NCBI GenBank assembly: GCA_935421135.1
Contig: OW285189.1
Span: 16,947,072-17,011,071 of the forward strand
Length of the DNA: 64,000 nt
From: Bugulina stolonifera
Lineage: Eukaryota; Bryozoa; Gymnolaemata; Cheilostomatida; Bugulidae
Reading direction: 5' to 3'
The notes beneath the pieces were generated by a model. The model was not told the origin of the DNA. It ran no database searches and worked only from the letters and a program-made list of their open reading frames with translations. The translations under genes and the position numbers were made by a program. Shown in pieces: positions 27,428-36,151 of this stretch; positions within the stretch are counted from its first letter, which is position 1; each line of letters opens with the position of its first letter.

Positions 27428-29318
27428 ATGATTATAGTAATCCTCAGTATCCTTGCTCTGATTGGTGAGTACTATTTTTTTCTGTAGAATGATAATACAA
27501 GAACTGCGTTAGCCTGGGTGAGAGAACATACTATTAGTTTAGTCATGTATGCAATTTATGTTTATGAATAAATACACAATCATGTGCATTCCTGTTTACT
27601 CATACATGTAGTGTACTACTCTACATCAGATGATAAACACATTGCCAGTATAGATACTGTGTACTTCTACTGCATGTTCAGAGCATTTATAGCCTCTTGC
27701 TTTGAGCACGACTTGCGCTTTGCTTTGAGGCATGTGGTTGCAAATTATTATAGTATAATAACTCATGGTTGACAGAATTATTAACAGATATCTTGGTAAT
27801 ATAGTAACTATATCAGGTTTTTCTATTGGTAAGAGATTTATTAAGTTGCTAAAATAGAAAATTTCTTCCAGTTTAAACAATTGTGTAGAGTTTGACAATT
27901 TTTAAACCGAAGATGGAAACCAGTAAGACTTAGTAAGTTTACTTGTATGGTGGGAATTTTGGGACAGAGTATTCTGGGACAGTAGAACATATTTCATACG
28001 CGTGGTATTGTGGCCAAAAACTCCAAACACAAAAGAGAGGGAGGGAGATATAGTAAGATCAAAACAGTTGCATGTGTCTTAGGCAAAATTGATTTGCTTT
28101 TCTCTCCACTATTTTTAGGTAGAGCCCAGGCAATAACAGCGGTTCGATGCAACGTCGAACAGAATAGAGGTTGCTGGAGTAGAGATGCCATTAACTTTAC
28201 ACTCACGGGACTCACTGAAGGATTCTCCATATGCGACAGAACATACAGGTAACTAGGCTGACATGTATTTGCATTTTGTTATACATGTCAAATATTGGAT
28301 TTATTAAATTTTCAATACTTCCCTGTTTGCAAGTATATTTTTGTATCTGGCAGAAATACTACAACACGTATCTGAGTAAGATGTGTTCAATGATGTATTT
28401 TAGAGTAGTAGTAGACGTACCAAGTGGAGAGGTAGGATTCAAGTGTAGGTTTACCCTTCAAAACCCAAGTTTGAACAAGTTTGTCTACAGCATATCTGAC
28501 TCACCTACTGCTACAGGTAATCTAGCATACTTACACAGTATCATTGCTGCTAGACAACGTTTTACCAACTGCGGTAGTCATAATGACATGCAGCTGGACA
28601 CACACCTTGGTGAATGAATTGTATCACTACCACTTCATTCATTCAAAAGGGTTGGAAAATATATACATACTGTTCATAAAAAACACATCAGCTGCTGACA
28701 CAGTGCAGGTAACTCTTCCTTGTTCATTTTATGTTTTTAGTGTATAATTGTGTACTACTGTTTACTGGTCAGAATGTACGTACATATGCATGTTTTATAA
28801 TTCTACAGCTGCCACTTCGTCTAATGCCTACATCTCTGGGGAAGGTTTAGATGTCACCATCAGTTCTAAAACATGTCCGTCAGCTGGCCACAACCATGAA
28901 AGCCTACACAAAAGTGCTGCTGGCAGTGTTTTCTACAGGTAGGCTTCTAATATACGAATGTGAAAGTAGATGAATCTACGGTATATATTGAAAATACACA
29001 AATAAATGCCCTGGAAACATTTTATTGAAGCTACCAAGGAATGATTTATGTATCTGAAAAACAATTTCAACCAGTTTACAGAGTCAAGAAATGAAGAAAA
29101 ATATTACTTGTATGTTTTCTTGCAGTCAAGTTGAGTACACCTTTCAGGACAATGAGATTAAAATGACCTCTACGTCTGGCAGCGAGAGAAGTGAAAGTGG
29201 CTCGGGATGGTTTACACCGACTTCAGGAAAAGTCTATATTGGCGTCAACAGACGTTATGCCGATACAACTGATACTGGAACAGGGGTGTGTGAGGTGTAC
29301 TGTTCTACAATAGCATAA
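27428..29318 (+). CDS. Small secreted six-cysteine protein, copy A (200 aa)
   Basis: Five exons: 27428-27464, 28119-28248, 28404-28516, 28809-28938, 29126-29318. Intron phases are 1-2-1-2 and all borders GT-AG. Exon 1 gives a hydrophobic signal peptide (MIIVILSILALIG), so export is expected. The mature part has seven Cys, of which six are shared with copies B and C: three in exon 2, one in exon 3 (FKCRF) and two in exon 5 (GVCxVxCST). The block SISDSPTAT in exon 3 and YIGVNRRYAD in exon 5 are family hallmarks. Length and even Cys pattern suggest a compact disulphide-bonded extracellular protein. I do not recognise the family. The Maverick begins 63 bp after the stop codon and splits the 3' flank. 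Confidence 0.9.
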
Positions 29319-29381
29319 TAGACAGATAGACGTAGCTCATCGTTTGCTGACATTCAACTGACTAAAATCTATAATGTTAGA
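29319..29381. other. 3' flank of copy A and left target duplication
   Basis: Sequence between the copy A stop codon and the Maverick. It ends with GTTAGA (29376-29381), the left copy of the 6-bp target duplication. Confidence 0.9.
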
Positions 29382-30098
29382 AGTAGTATAGTCAGTGCAC
29401 TTCTAGACAGACACGCACTCATTGACCCCTGTTTTCAACCAATCACAAGCCGGTATTTCCGATTTCAACCAATCACAGAAGAGCACAAAAATTTTGCACA
29501 CGACCTTGCCAAGGTCACCCCAAAATCCCCCCTTCTGATTGGTCGAAAAAACATTTGCACACTTGACCCCGAACCCGGCCACGACCCCTTCCCTTCCTCC
29601 TTCCCACCCTCCTCCCCTCCCCCTCCCCCACCTCCCACTCCTCCCTCCTCCCCGCCACCGCCCTCGTCCCGTCCGCGCCACCGCCGTCGCCGCCGCCGCC
29701 ACCGCCGCCCTCACCACCGCCGCCGCCGCCGCCACCACCACCGCCCTCACCACCGTCGCCGCCACCGCCGCCGCCGCCACCACCGCCACCACCACCACCG
29801 CCGCCACCACCACCACCGCCACCGCCGCCGCCGCCGCCACCACCACCACCACCGCCGCCGCCGCCGCCATCACCGTCATCACCGCCACCCCTCCTCCACC
29901 GCCGCCCACCCTCCCCACCCCGCAACCCCCACTCACCCGAACGACCAATCGTTTGAGGCGGTCAAGCCGCGTCCGCCCACGTTGCGTGCGGCGCCGACCG
30001 TACACGTGGAGGCGACGCCGGTGCCCCGTATCCACCGGGCCAAGCGACTAGGCAGCGGCCCGCCGCCCATTCCGAGTTCCACTGGGGTGGGACTATAA
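29382..30098. repeat. Left terminal inverted repeat of the Maverick (717 bp)
   Basis: GC-rich in an AT-rich genome. It carries CCAAT boxes at 29439, 29469 and 29945 and an inverted one at 29538. A long GCC/CAC triplet tract lies at about 29680-29880. It matches the right repeat apart from ~9 bp of triplet length difference. Long frames here are only the triplet tract and are not genes. Confidence 0.93.
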
Positions 30099-30392
30099 TG
30101 TAATATATTAAATTGTTTAGCCTCCCTATAAAAATATATAGTAGTAGGGTGTGAGTTATTTTTTAGCTTGATAGCATTTTATACAATAAACACTTCACAA
30201 TTGCTGCCAATTACTCCATTTAACACTAACCTTATGTTCTACTTGTTGACATCTCTGATCAGGCACTGACTAGTAGGTAGCTGTCTCTGTTTACTCTCAC
30301 TCTGTTGACTAGAGGCTGATTGTTCATACTGCTAGAGTGAGAAACTTATACCTTAAATAGTAGTATTCAGTGGGCGGAGTCTAACCATTTCC
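30099..30392. other. Spacer between left TIR and palindrome
   Basis: About 290 bp with no open frame. A TATA-like stretch CTATAAAAATATATA at ~30125-30140 could drive transcription rightward into the palindrome, but nothing confirms this. Confidence 0.4.
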
Positions 30393-31135
30393 CCACCCCG
30401 ATGTGAATCCGAAGCCTCCCGATGTGAATCCGAAGCCTCCCGATGCACCCCGATGTGAATCCGAAGCCTCCCGATGCACCCCGATGTGAATCCGAAGCCT
30501 CCCGATGCACCCCGATGTGAATCCGAAGCCTCCCGATGCACCCCGATGTGAATCCGAAGCCTCCCGATGCATCCCGATGTGATTCCGAAGCTTCCCGATG
30601 CATCCCGATGTGATTCCGAAGCTTCCCGATGCATCCCGATGTGAATCCGAAGCTTCCCGATGCATCCCGATGTGATTCCGAAGCTTCCCGATGCATCCCG
30701 ATGCATCCCGATGTGATTCCGAAGCTTCCCGATGCATCCCGATGTGTCAATTCACATCGGGATGCATCGGGATGCATCGGGAAGCTTCGGAATCACATCG
30801 GGATGCATCGGGAAGCTTCGGAATCACATCGGGATGCATCGGGAAGCTTCGGAATCACATCGGGATGCATCGGGAAGCTTCGGAATCACATCGGGATGCA
30901 TCGGGAAGCTTCGGATTCACATCGGGATGCATCGGGAAGCTTCGGAATCACATCGGGATGCATCGGGAAGCTTCGGAATCACATCGGGATGCATCGGGAA
31001 GCTTCGGATTCACATCGGGATGCATCGGGAAGCTTCGGAATCACATCGGGATGCATCGGAAGGCTTCGGATTCACATCGGGATGCATCGGGAGGCTTCGG
31101 ATTCACATCGGAAGGCTTCGGATTCACATCGGGTC
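30393..31135. repeat. Palindromic array of 31-bp repeats inside the Maverick
   Basis: About eleven 31-bp units on the left (30398-30742) and about twelve in opposite orientation on the right (30752-31135) meet at a short centre near 30745-30750. Units are built from CCCGATGTGAATCCGAAG and TCCCGATGCA. Inner units carry AAGCTT and the outermost units of both arms carry AGGCTT, so the arms match even in their variants. Because 31 is not a multiple of 3 and the unit lacks stops, several frames stay open on both strands. These are artefacts of the repeat, not genes. Confidence 0.93.
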
Positions 31136-31184
31136 ACATTGGGATTGGATAAAAAAAAGGGAGGAGTCAAGAAATGAGCAGTTG

Positions 31185-31190
31185 TATAAA
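31185..31190 (+). promoter_or_regulatory. TATA box for the plus-strand Maverick gene
   Basis: GTATAAAGGG lies 89 bp before the ATG at 31274, just right of the palindrome. Confidence 0.55.
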
Positions 31191-31273
31191 GGGAGAGTGG
31201 GATCACAGTCTCAGCATTCAAAGTTCACCACATCACTACTGTACAGCTACACTACTACAATAGTACATTATCA

Positions 31274-31534
31274 ATGGATACTGACAACATAGTACAAAAC
31301 CAAGAAGAGTTATTTGCGGGCTTAACGGACTCACAAATGGATGGAATTATTGAGGAAGAAGAGTGCAGTCAGAAGAGGAAAGAAGAGGTGGATGCGTTAA
31401 AAGAGGCACGGAAGAAGGGGAAAATAATAGGAGTGGGGAGTCCTGCCCGAAAGGATCTTTCTAACATGGTGGACTCTCCATCCTCCCCGGAGCGGGCCTC
31501 GGATAGGGGCGAGACCACAACAACCCATGGATGA
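31274..31534 (+). CDS. Small charged Maverick protein, 86 aa
   Basis: The only Maverick gene on the plus strand, convergent with the protease gene. It is very hydrophilic: an acidic stretch EEEE (51-54 approx. region of the first half), then KRKEEVDALKEARKKGK, then a Ser/Pro/Thr-rich tail. It has a TATA box at a sensible distance and an AATAAA near 31728. Its 3' part lies in the first copy of a 124-bp tandem duplication, so its present C-terminus may have been altered by that event. No homology is recognised. It could be a regulatory protein or could be non-functional. Confidence 0.5.
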   Translation: MDTDNIVQNQEELFAGLTDSQMDGIIEEEECSQKRKEEVDALKEARKKGKIIGVGSPARKDLSNMVDSPSSPERASDRGETTTTHG

Positions 31535-31715
31535 GTATTATTCCAAGATAGAAAAGATGCAGCTTTCTTCAGTAGTATTGTTTTATTACGAGGTGGACTC
31601 TCCGTCCTCCCCGGAGCGGGCCTCGGATAGGGGCGAGACCACAACAACCCATGGATGAGTATTATTCCAAGATAGAAAAGATGCAGCTTTCTTCAGTAGT
31701 ATTGTTTTATTACGA
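31468..31715. repeat. 124-bp tandem duplication
   Basis: 31468-31591 and 31592-31715 are adjacent, nearly identical copies, both starting GGTGGACTCTCC and ending TTTTATTACGA. The first contains the stop of the 86-aa gene. TTTATT in both copies gives AATAAA on the minus strand, possibly serving the protease transcript. Confidence 0.9.
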
Positions 31716-31878
31716 AGATAAATAGAGAAAAAATAAAAGAATCAAGAATCAAGCAGAAATCTAAAAAGCAAAGAAAAAAAAAAAGAATGCAGGTAAGATA
31801 AAAACTATTGGTCTCTTTTTTTTTTTTTTAGTTATAGTAGTATAAAAACGAATTATAAGTAAGGTGAAGTATTTCTCT

Positions 31879-32406
31879 CTAGTCAAAGTGAAAAGGTGAA
31901 AAAAGCATAATATTGTTTACATGCGTTGTGAGTGGGAAAGTATTATTTCTTTTATTATAGTATAAACGTTGTAATAGAGCTCTTATAGAATGATCTCGAA
32001 CTCTTCCTTCTACTCTGCTTAGCCGTGTAATTATTCCCTCCATACTCCACCCTCGAGCTCGAAGGAGACAGAACAAGATGCAGTAGTCTCCACACACGTT
32101 AGTACTCTCTTCTTGTAGACACTCTCCATTCCATACTATTGGTATTCCCCATTGTTGTAACATCTTACCCACATCAGGATAAATAGAAGGGGGGAGACCA
32201 TAGGAGTCGAAATACTCTATTTCTTTTCCATTCGAAAAAACAGAGATCCAATGCTCGCCACTTTTCTCACTTGTTTGAGTGTTGAAAACAAAAGATCCAG
32301 ATGGGGAGAAGGAGTCTAAGAAGTGATCCCTTGGCATAACCCCTCTAAAGGAGGTTGATGAGAGTTTATCATCAGATAGAATATTCGAGATTGAGAATGT
32401 ATCCAT
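31879..32406 (-). CDS. Adenain-like cysteine protease, 175 aa
   Basis: Maturation protease of the Maverick particle; the family cleaves capsid precursors during assembly. The adenain catalytic order is visible: His52 in GEHW, Asp67 in YFDSYG, Gln98 in CLQEE, and nucleophile Cys105 in NVCGDYC. Length is close to adenovirus protease. The ATG lies nine A residues after the capsid stop codon and in the same frame, so it may be expressed by reinitiation. A separate TATA box was not seen. Confidence 0.9.
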   Translation of the reverse strand: MDTFSISNILSDDKLSSTSFRGVMPRDHFLDSFSPSGSFVFNTQTSEKSGEHWISVFSNGKEIEYFDSYGLPPSIYPDVGKMLQQWGIPIVWNGECLQEESTNVCGDYCILFCLLRARGWSMEGIITRLSRVEGRVRDHSIRALLQRLYYNKRNNTFPLTTHVNNIMLFSPFHFD

Positions 32407-32415
32407 TTTTTTTTT

Positions 32416-33762
32416 TTACATCATCCCGGCTACCATAGATACTTCGTGATTTGCATTCAAGTAGATAATGTCATCTTTTTCTTCGTATACAAACAGTCCA
32501 AGTGTATTTTGAGTTTGATTAGCAAATGCTAGATTAATAGATAGACTCCCATTTGATAACAAGTGAAAGTTGTCATCACACAAATCTCCTGAAATGTCAA
32601 AGGCGTAGAGAGCAGCGCAGGACTTGTATTTGCTAGGGGAGATCTCATTCCCTGTGTCAGCATCGGATGTATTTGTGACAGTGAACAAATTCATGAATTC
32701 ACGAGCAAACTTTCCACTTGCAAAATTTGGTTCATATCTTCGGGTCACCGGTGTTCCATCAATTAGTAATTCTAATGAACTTAGATTGTTATGTCCAAAT
32801 TTGAAGGGATTTTGCTTATACGTTCCACTCTTTGCAGTATGGTTGACTAGTCCGACAAAGACTCTGTTTGGCTTCTGTCCCGCTTGATCAAAGTTTACTC
32901 TCACTGACTGGTGTCCAGCAGGGATGACATGGAAATGAGTTTTTATTCGGTCAATTGGTAGTTTTATAGACTCTTGTTGCACAACCCAAACATCCATTTG
33001 TGCTTTTTGTAAGGCCGGATTGGCTTGTACACGTCGAATCCACAATTCTGTCTTAGTTATAGAAATCTTCGCCCCTCCTGCAGGGTTGTCTGTTTCTGCT
33101 AAGAGGGCCATTTGTGGAATAGCACGTTGTAGAGTAAGGCGAGAGCGAACTCCTGGTGGAATAAGTCTTCCTTGAGAAAACATACTCAACCTAGGTCTCC
33201 CATAGAAGCTCATCTCTTTACTTGTGGCTATAAGTTTCTTTCTTTTTTCAACCACTTCGGGAGGTATACCATCATAGTCTTCTCCAGTTCCTTCATCCTC
33301 CATCCACCCACTCCCAACTTTCATATATGTGCTCTTAGCATCTTTACCATAGTTTAGGAGATTCTCGACATAAGCTCTATGTCCATAGTTTGGTTCATAC
33401 TCAACATCTTGCCCGGCCAGTTGAACAGTGGCAGAAGAAAAGAGACTGTGCATAAAATTGTCCCCTGGAACAACCTTTAGTTGTTCTTCCGCAGGTAGTA
33501 CGCTTCCATCAGCCTTGCTCACCTTTACTGTGGTGTGTAAGTAAGACCTTGATAGATCTGTGTAGAGTTCGTCTGCGGGCGGGATGTTAAATTCAATAGT
33601 GCCATCAGGGGAGTCCGTAACAGGAGCCAAAGGTACCCACTCACCTCTGAGCACGCTAGTATGAGTTGGCGGAGTGGCAAATAAGTCAAAACTGGAGTCA
33701 ACCGTGTCTGGAGAGTCTTCAGAAACCTTGGAGAGAGAGATGGCTCGATGTGTGACGGACAT
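32416..33762 (-). CDS. Maverick major capsid protein (F54H12.2-like), 448 aa
   Basis: Predicted double-jelly-roll major capsid protein that forms the icosahedral shell. Length and overall pattern fit the animal family usually labelled F54H12.2-like. The most typical stretch is residues ~276-340: an aromatic/His-rich start (HFHVIPAGH), then RVFVGLVNH, then NPFKFGHNNLSSLELLIDG. The C-terminus ends in a hydrophobic strand (LGLFVYEEKDDIIYL). The frame is intact and immediately upstream of the protease gene. An AT-rich TATA-like sequence at ~33850-33862 lies ~90 bp before the ATG. Family assignment is from recall of its pattern; a structure prediction would settle the fold. Confidence 0.88.
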   Translation of the reverse strand: MSVTHRAISLSKVSEDSPDTVDSSFDLFATPPTHTSVLRGEWVPLAPVTDSPDGTIEFNIPPADELYTDLSRSYLHTTVKVSKADGSVLPAEEQLKVVPGDNFMHSLFSSATVQLAGQDVEYEPNYGHRAYVENLLNYGKDAKSTYMKVGSGWMEDEGTGEDYDGIPPEVVEKRKKLIATSKEMSFYGRPRLSMFSQGRLIPPGVRSRLTLQRAIPQMALLAETDNPAGGAKISITKTELWIRRVQANPALQKAQMDVWVVQQESIKLPIDRIKTHFHVIPAGHQSVRVNFDQAGQKPNRVFVGLVNHTAKSGTYKQNPFKFGHNNLSSLELLIDGTPVTRRYEPNFASGKFAREFMNLFTVTNTSDADTGNEISPSKYKSCAALYAFDISGDLCDDNFHLLSNGSLSINLAFANQTQNTLGLFVYEEKDDIIYLNANHEVSMVAGMM

Positions 33763-33849
33763 GTTCGATAGTGTGAGAGTTGTTCCATCTAGTACTTGCT
33801 CCTACAGTCGCTTGTCTAAGAGTGGGGAGTGGTGAGTCTAGGTGTGGAT

Positions 33850-33862
33850 TATATATTTATCT
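33850..33862 (-). promoter_or_regulatory. TATA-like promoter element of the capsid gene
   Basis: Reads GATAAATATATAATCC on the minus strand, about 90 bp before the capsid ATG, in the short gap after the pVI-like gene. Confidence 0.5.
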
Positions 33863-33867
33863 TTCAT

Positions 33868-34293
33868 TTAGTCAAAAACTGTTTTTCTTCCTTTACGCTT
33901 TTTCTTTGTAGACTTTTGACTAACTCGTGCACGTTTGGCAGGTGGTTCACGTAATTCATCTTCTACATCACCTAGAAGATCCCCACCAGCTTCACGAAAA
34001 CGTTTTGCTGCAGAGGATTTGAAGTTCTCTCCCTTGATTACATCTCCCAGAACCGAAGCTCCAGTAGTCAATAGCTTTTTCCCAATAGTTTTGGCACCAT
34101 TCTTTAGCATGGGAAGGACCCCTCGGGCCAGTCCAGAAAAGAGTGAGCCGATCCCATTACCCGTCATAATAGGTTTTCCCCTGTACACACTCATTCCCTC
34201 TCCCACCTGGTTTGCATAATAGTCTTCATACATCTCACCTGACTCATCAGGAAAATATGGAACTATGCGAGGGGCCATGTTATTTCTCTCCAC
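33868..34293 (-). CDS. pVI-like virion core protein, 141 aa
   Basis: Small basic protein with an amphipathic, Gly-rich central segment (GIGSLFSGLARGVLPMLKNG, 47-66) followed by GAKTIGKKLL and a strongly basic tail (KKKRKGRK, 130-137). The layout resembles the membrane-active adenovirus pVI-type proteins predicted in Mavericks. In those viruses the role is endosome escape and internal capsid cementing. The start overlaps the end of the upstream gene by 14 bp. A second ATG (residue 6) is also possible. Confidence 0.65.
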   Translation of the reverse strand: MERNNMAPRIVPYFPDESGEMYEDYYANQVGEGMSVYRGKPIMTGNGIGSLFSGLARGVLPMLKNGAKTIGKKLLTTGASVLGDVIKGENFKSSAAKRFREAGGDLLGDVEDELREPPAKRARVSQKSTKKKRKGRKTVFD

Positions 34294-35026
34294 GCGGTCT
34301 GAAACGAACCGTCAGCACAACCTTTCCACTGCGAAATGAGACCCTTTCTCCATCATCACGTCTTATATCTACCTCGATGAGGTCTGTGCTTGTATTAGAC
34401 ACTGGAGAGTATTGAACATTCGAAAACTCAAAGAAAACGGTGCTATTTCTTTCACTCTCTGTTATAGGAACTGTGCGAAGTAGGGGGACTAGACTATCTC
34501 CAACATGTCTTGGTGAGACTACGGAGGAGTAGACATAGAGGGATGTGAAACCAGCATTGATGTCTGGAGGGTTTTGACTCCTGTTGATTTCCGCAGCATA
34601 TTCTACATCAGGTTCGAATCCCAACACCCACGCAACATCACGTGACATCATGACAGAGTGTTCCTGTTCTCTCAACATGAGGAAGGTTTCATTCCGTAGA
34701 CTATCATAGTAAAAGCTCACTACTTTTTCTAAGTCGTAGTTTATTAGTATTCTATTGATCTCACTCAAAAGTTCACCCATGGAAGCATACCTTCCACTCC
34801 TGATTTCACATTTTCGTTTGACTCCATCTTTTGTATTCGTAACCACTACATAGCCATCTTCCACATTTCTCCAGGATGCAGGGTACTGAATGTCAAGTAA
34901 CCCAACCTCCCACTGTGATGAGTGAAGCTTCAATGTCTTGGCTAGCTTCGTAATGAAGTGAGCATTGGTGTTTGTGTCACTCCCACCGATGCGTACATTT
35001 GAGGTAAGTGTGACATTGAAGGCCAT
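34280..35026 (-). CDS. Candidate minor capsid (penton-type) protein, 248 aa
   Basis: Beta-rich protein with the Maverick-typical stretch LHSSQWEVGLLDIQYPASW (34-52) and a C-terminal RSGKVVLTVRFRP (232-244). It lies beside the capsid and pVI-like genes, where Polintons keep the single-jelly-roll penton gene. The function is inferred from position and general pattern, not from a catalytic motif. A TATA box (TATAAAT, 35062-35068) sits 36-42 bp upstream of the ATG. Confidence 0.6.
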   Translation of the reverse strand: MAFNVTLTSNVRIGGSDTNTNAHFITKLAKTLKLHSSQWEVGLLDIQYPASWRNVEDGYVVVTNTKDGVKRKCEIRSGRYASMGELLSEINRILINYDLEKVVSFYYDSLRNETFLMLREQEHSVMMSRDVAWVLGFEPDVEYAAEINRSQNPPDINAGFTSLYVYSSVVSPRHVGDSLVPLLRTVPITESERNSTVFFEFSNVQYSPVSNTSTDLIEVDIRRDDGERVSFRSGKVVLTVRFRPRGEK

Positions 35027-35061
35027 CTTTGAGAGTGAGCAAAACTGAACTTACATATCGA

Positions 35062-35068
35062 ATTTATA
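35062..35068 (-). promoter_or_regulatory. TATA box of the penton-type gene
   Basis: GTAGTATAAATTCG on the minus strand, upstream of the ATG at 35026, in the gap after the integrase gene. Confidence 0.55.
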
Positions 35069-35080
35069 CTACCTTTGGTC

Positions 35081-36151
35081 TTACACAAACTGACTAGAAT
35101 CTATCCAACTATTAAATGAAGAGGGATAACCACTCCATTTCACGAAACTCTCTTCTTTTCCTCTCCTTCTCCGTTTACGTATGACTTTCTCAACTCTAAA
35201 GATTTCAGGTAGGTTAACATGTTGCAATTCTTGTGCATAGAATGTTCCATCTACTCCTTCTTTGTTTAGGTCTTCCAGTGTATAGACAGGAGGTGAGGTA
35301 TGTGCCTTGACTGCTTTTATGGTGAATATCTCGGTTGACCAGTTTGGTGTGAACCCTCGCTCAAAGCTACTACGAGCCATCGAAATCCGAACATGATCAC
35401 CTGGTGAGTATTTTACTCTTGTTTTCTTTAACCATCGTTTAGGTGAGAACTCATTTAACCGAACCCAAACCTCTTCTTGATTATCGTAATCAACCTCAAT
35501 AGGTTTCATTCCAATTGACCTATTAAAACTGTTGTTATATCCTTGGACTAGGTCTTCTACATCTTCTAAGTAGCGTCCATCCCCTCTATAAGTGAGTAGA
35601 CGATGAATTTTCCCTCTCAATGTTCTATTAAAGCGTTCAACAAGAGCAGCCTTGATGATCTCATTCTCAGAGGTGAAATGGCTAACTCCATACTTCTTTA
35701 GCACTTCACTCACCCTTCTGTTTAGGAACTCCTTACCTTTATCAGTTTGTATTTGTCTAAAGCTTTCATTTTCGAATAGAGAGATGAGTGCATTGGACAC
35801 TTCCAGACCAGACTTGGAATGAAGAGGAAAGACCCATGCTTTCCGTGAGAAGGCATCTATGCAGGTGAGCAAAAATGTTACTCCATCATTTGAGTCCTTG
35901 TGCGCACGCACATCCACGAGATCTGCCTGGAGTTGTTCACCAATCCCACTCACAAACGTTTTTCTCCTTGTAAACTTCATTCTAATCGGGCGATGAAGAG
36001 TGTATGCGTCTTGACTTCTCAACCACTTCTCAACATCATTCTCATTAATACCAGGAGGAGAAGCTAAAACTAACTTTCTCTTTCCTCCAAAAGATGGTGG
36101 TTGAGGAGGGGAGAAGTAAATATCACGTAGACCTTCATCTATATCATCCAT
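35081..36151 (-). CDS. Retroviral-type integrase with chromodomain (F54H12.3-like), 356 aa
   Basis: Cuts and joins the element ends to host DNA, giving the 6-bp duplication. The DD35E triad is visible: Asp77 in QADLVDV, Asp137 in QTDKGKEF, and Glu172 in LVERFNRTL, with 35 residues from Asp137 to Glu172. An SH3-like segment (~245-310, YSPGDHVRISM) is followed by a C-terminal chromodomain (FVKWSGYPSSFNSWI). The usual N-terminal HHCC zinc finger is absent. Residues 1-70 are instead Pro/Lys-rich, so the N-terminus is short or diverged. The frame overlaps the preceding gene by 13 bp. Confidence 0.93.
   Translation of the reverse strand: MDDIDEGLRDIYFSPPQPPSFGGKRKLVLASPPGINENDVEKWLRSQDAYTLHRPIRMKFTRRKTFVSGIGEQLQADLVDVRAHKDSNDGVTFLLTCIDAFSRKAWVFPLHSKSGLEVSNALISLFENESFRQIQTDKGKEFLNRRVSEVLKKYGVSHFTSENEIIKAALVERFNRTLRGKIHRLLTYRGDGRYLEDVEDLVQGYNNSFNRSIGMKPIEVDYDNQEEVWVRLNEFSPKRWLKKTRVKYSPGDHVRISMARSSFERGFTPNWSTEIFTIKAVKAHTSPPVYTLEDLNKEGVDGTFYAQELQHVNLPEIFRVEKVIRKRRRRGKEESFVKWSGYPSSFNSWIDSSQFV

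Noticed and set aside
29403..30051. Long overlapping frames rich in Ala/Val, Gly or Pro/Thr in both Maverick ends
   Set aside because: They are the six-frame echo of the GCC/CAC triplet tract in the terminal repeats, without start context, conservation pattern or protein-like composition.
30353..31177. Several 117-186 codon frames on both strands (HREASxSH-type repeats)
   Set aside because: They arise because the 31-bp repeat lacks stops in most frames; a 31-residue period in several frames at once is an artefact.
30353..31177. CRISPR-like array
   Set aside because: Units are contiguous without unique spacers and form an inverted array in an animal genome.
34605..34625. tRNA B-box-like GGTTCGAATCC
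   Set aside because: It lies inside the intact penton-type gene and has no tRNA fold around it.
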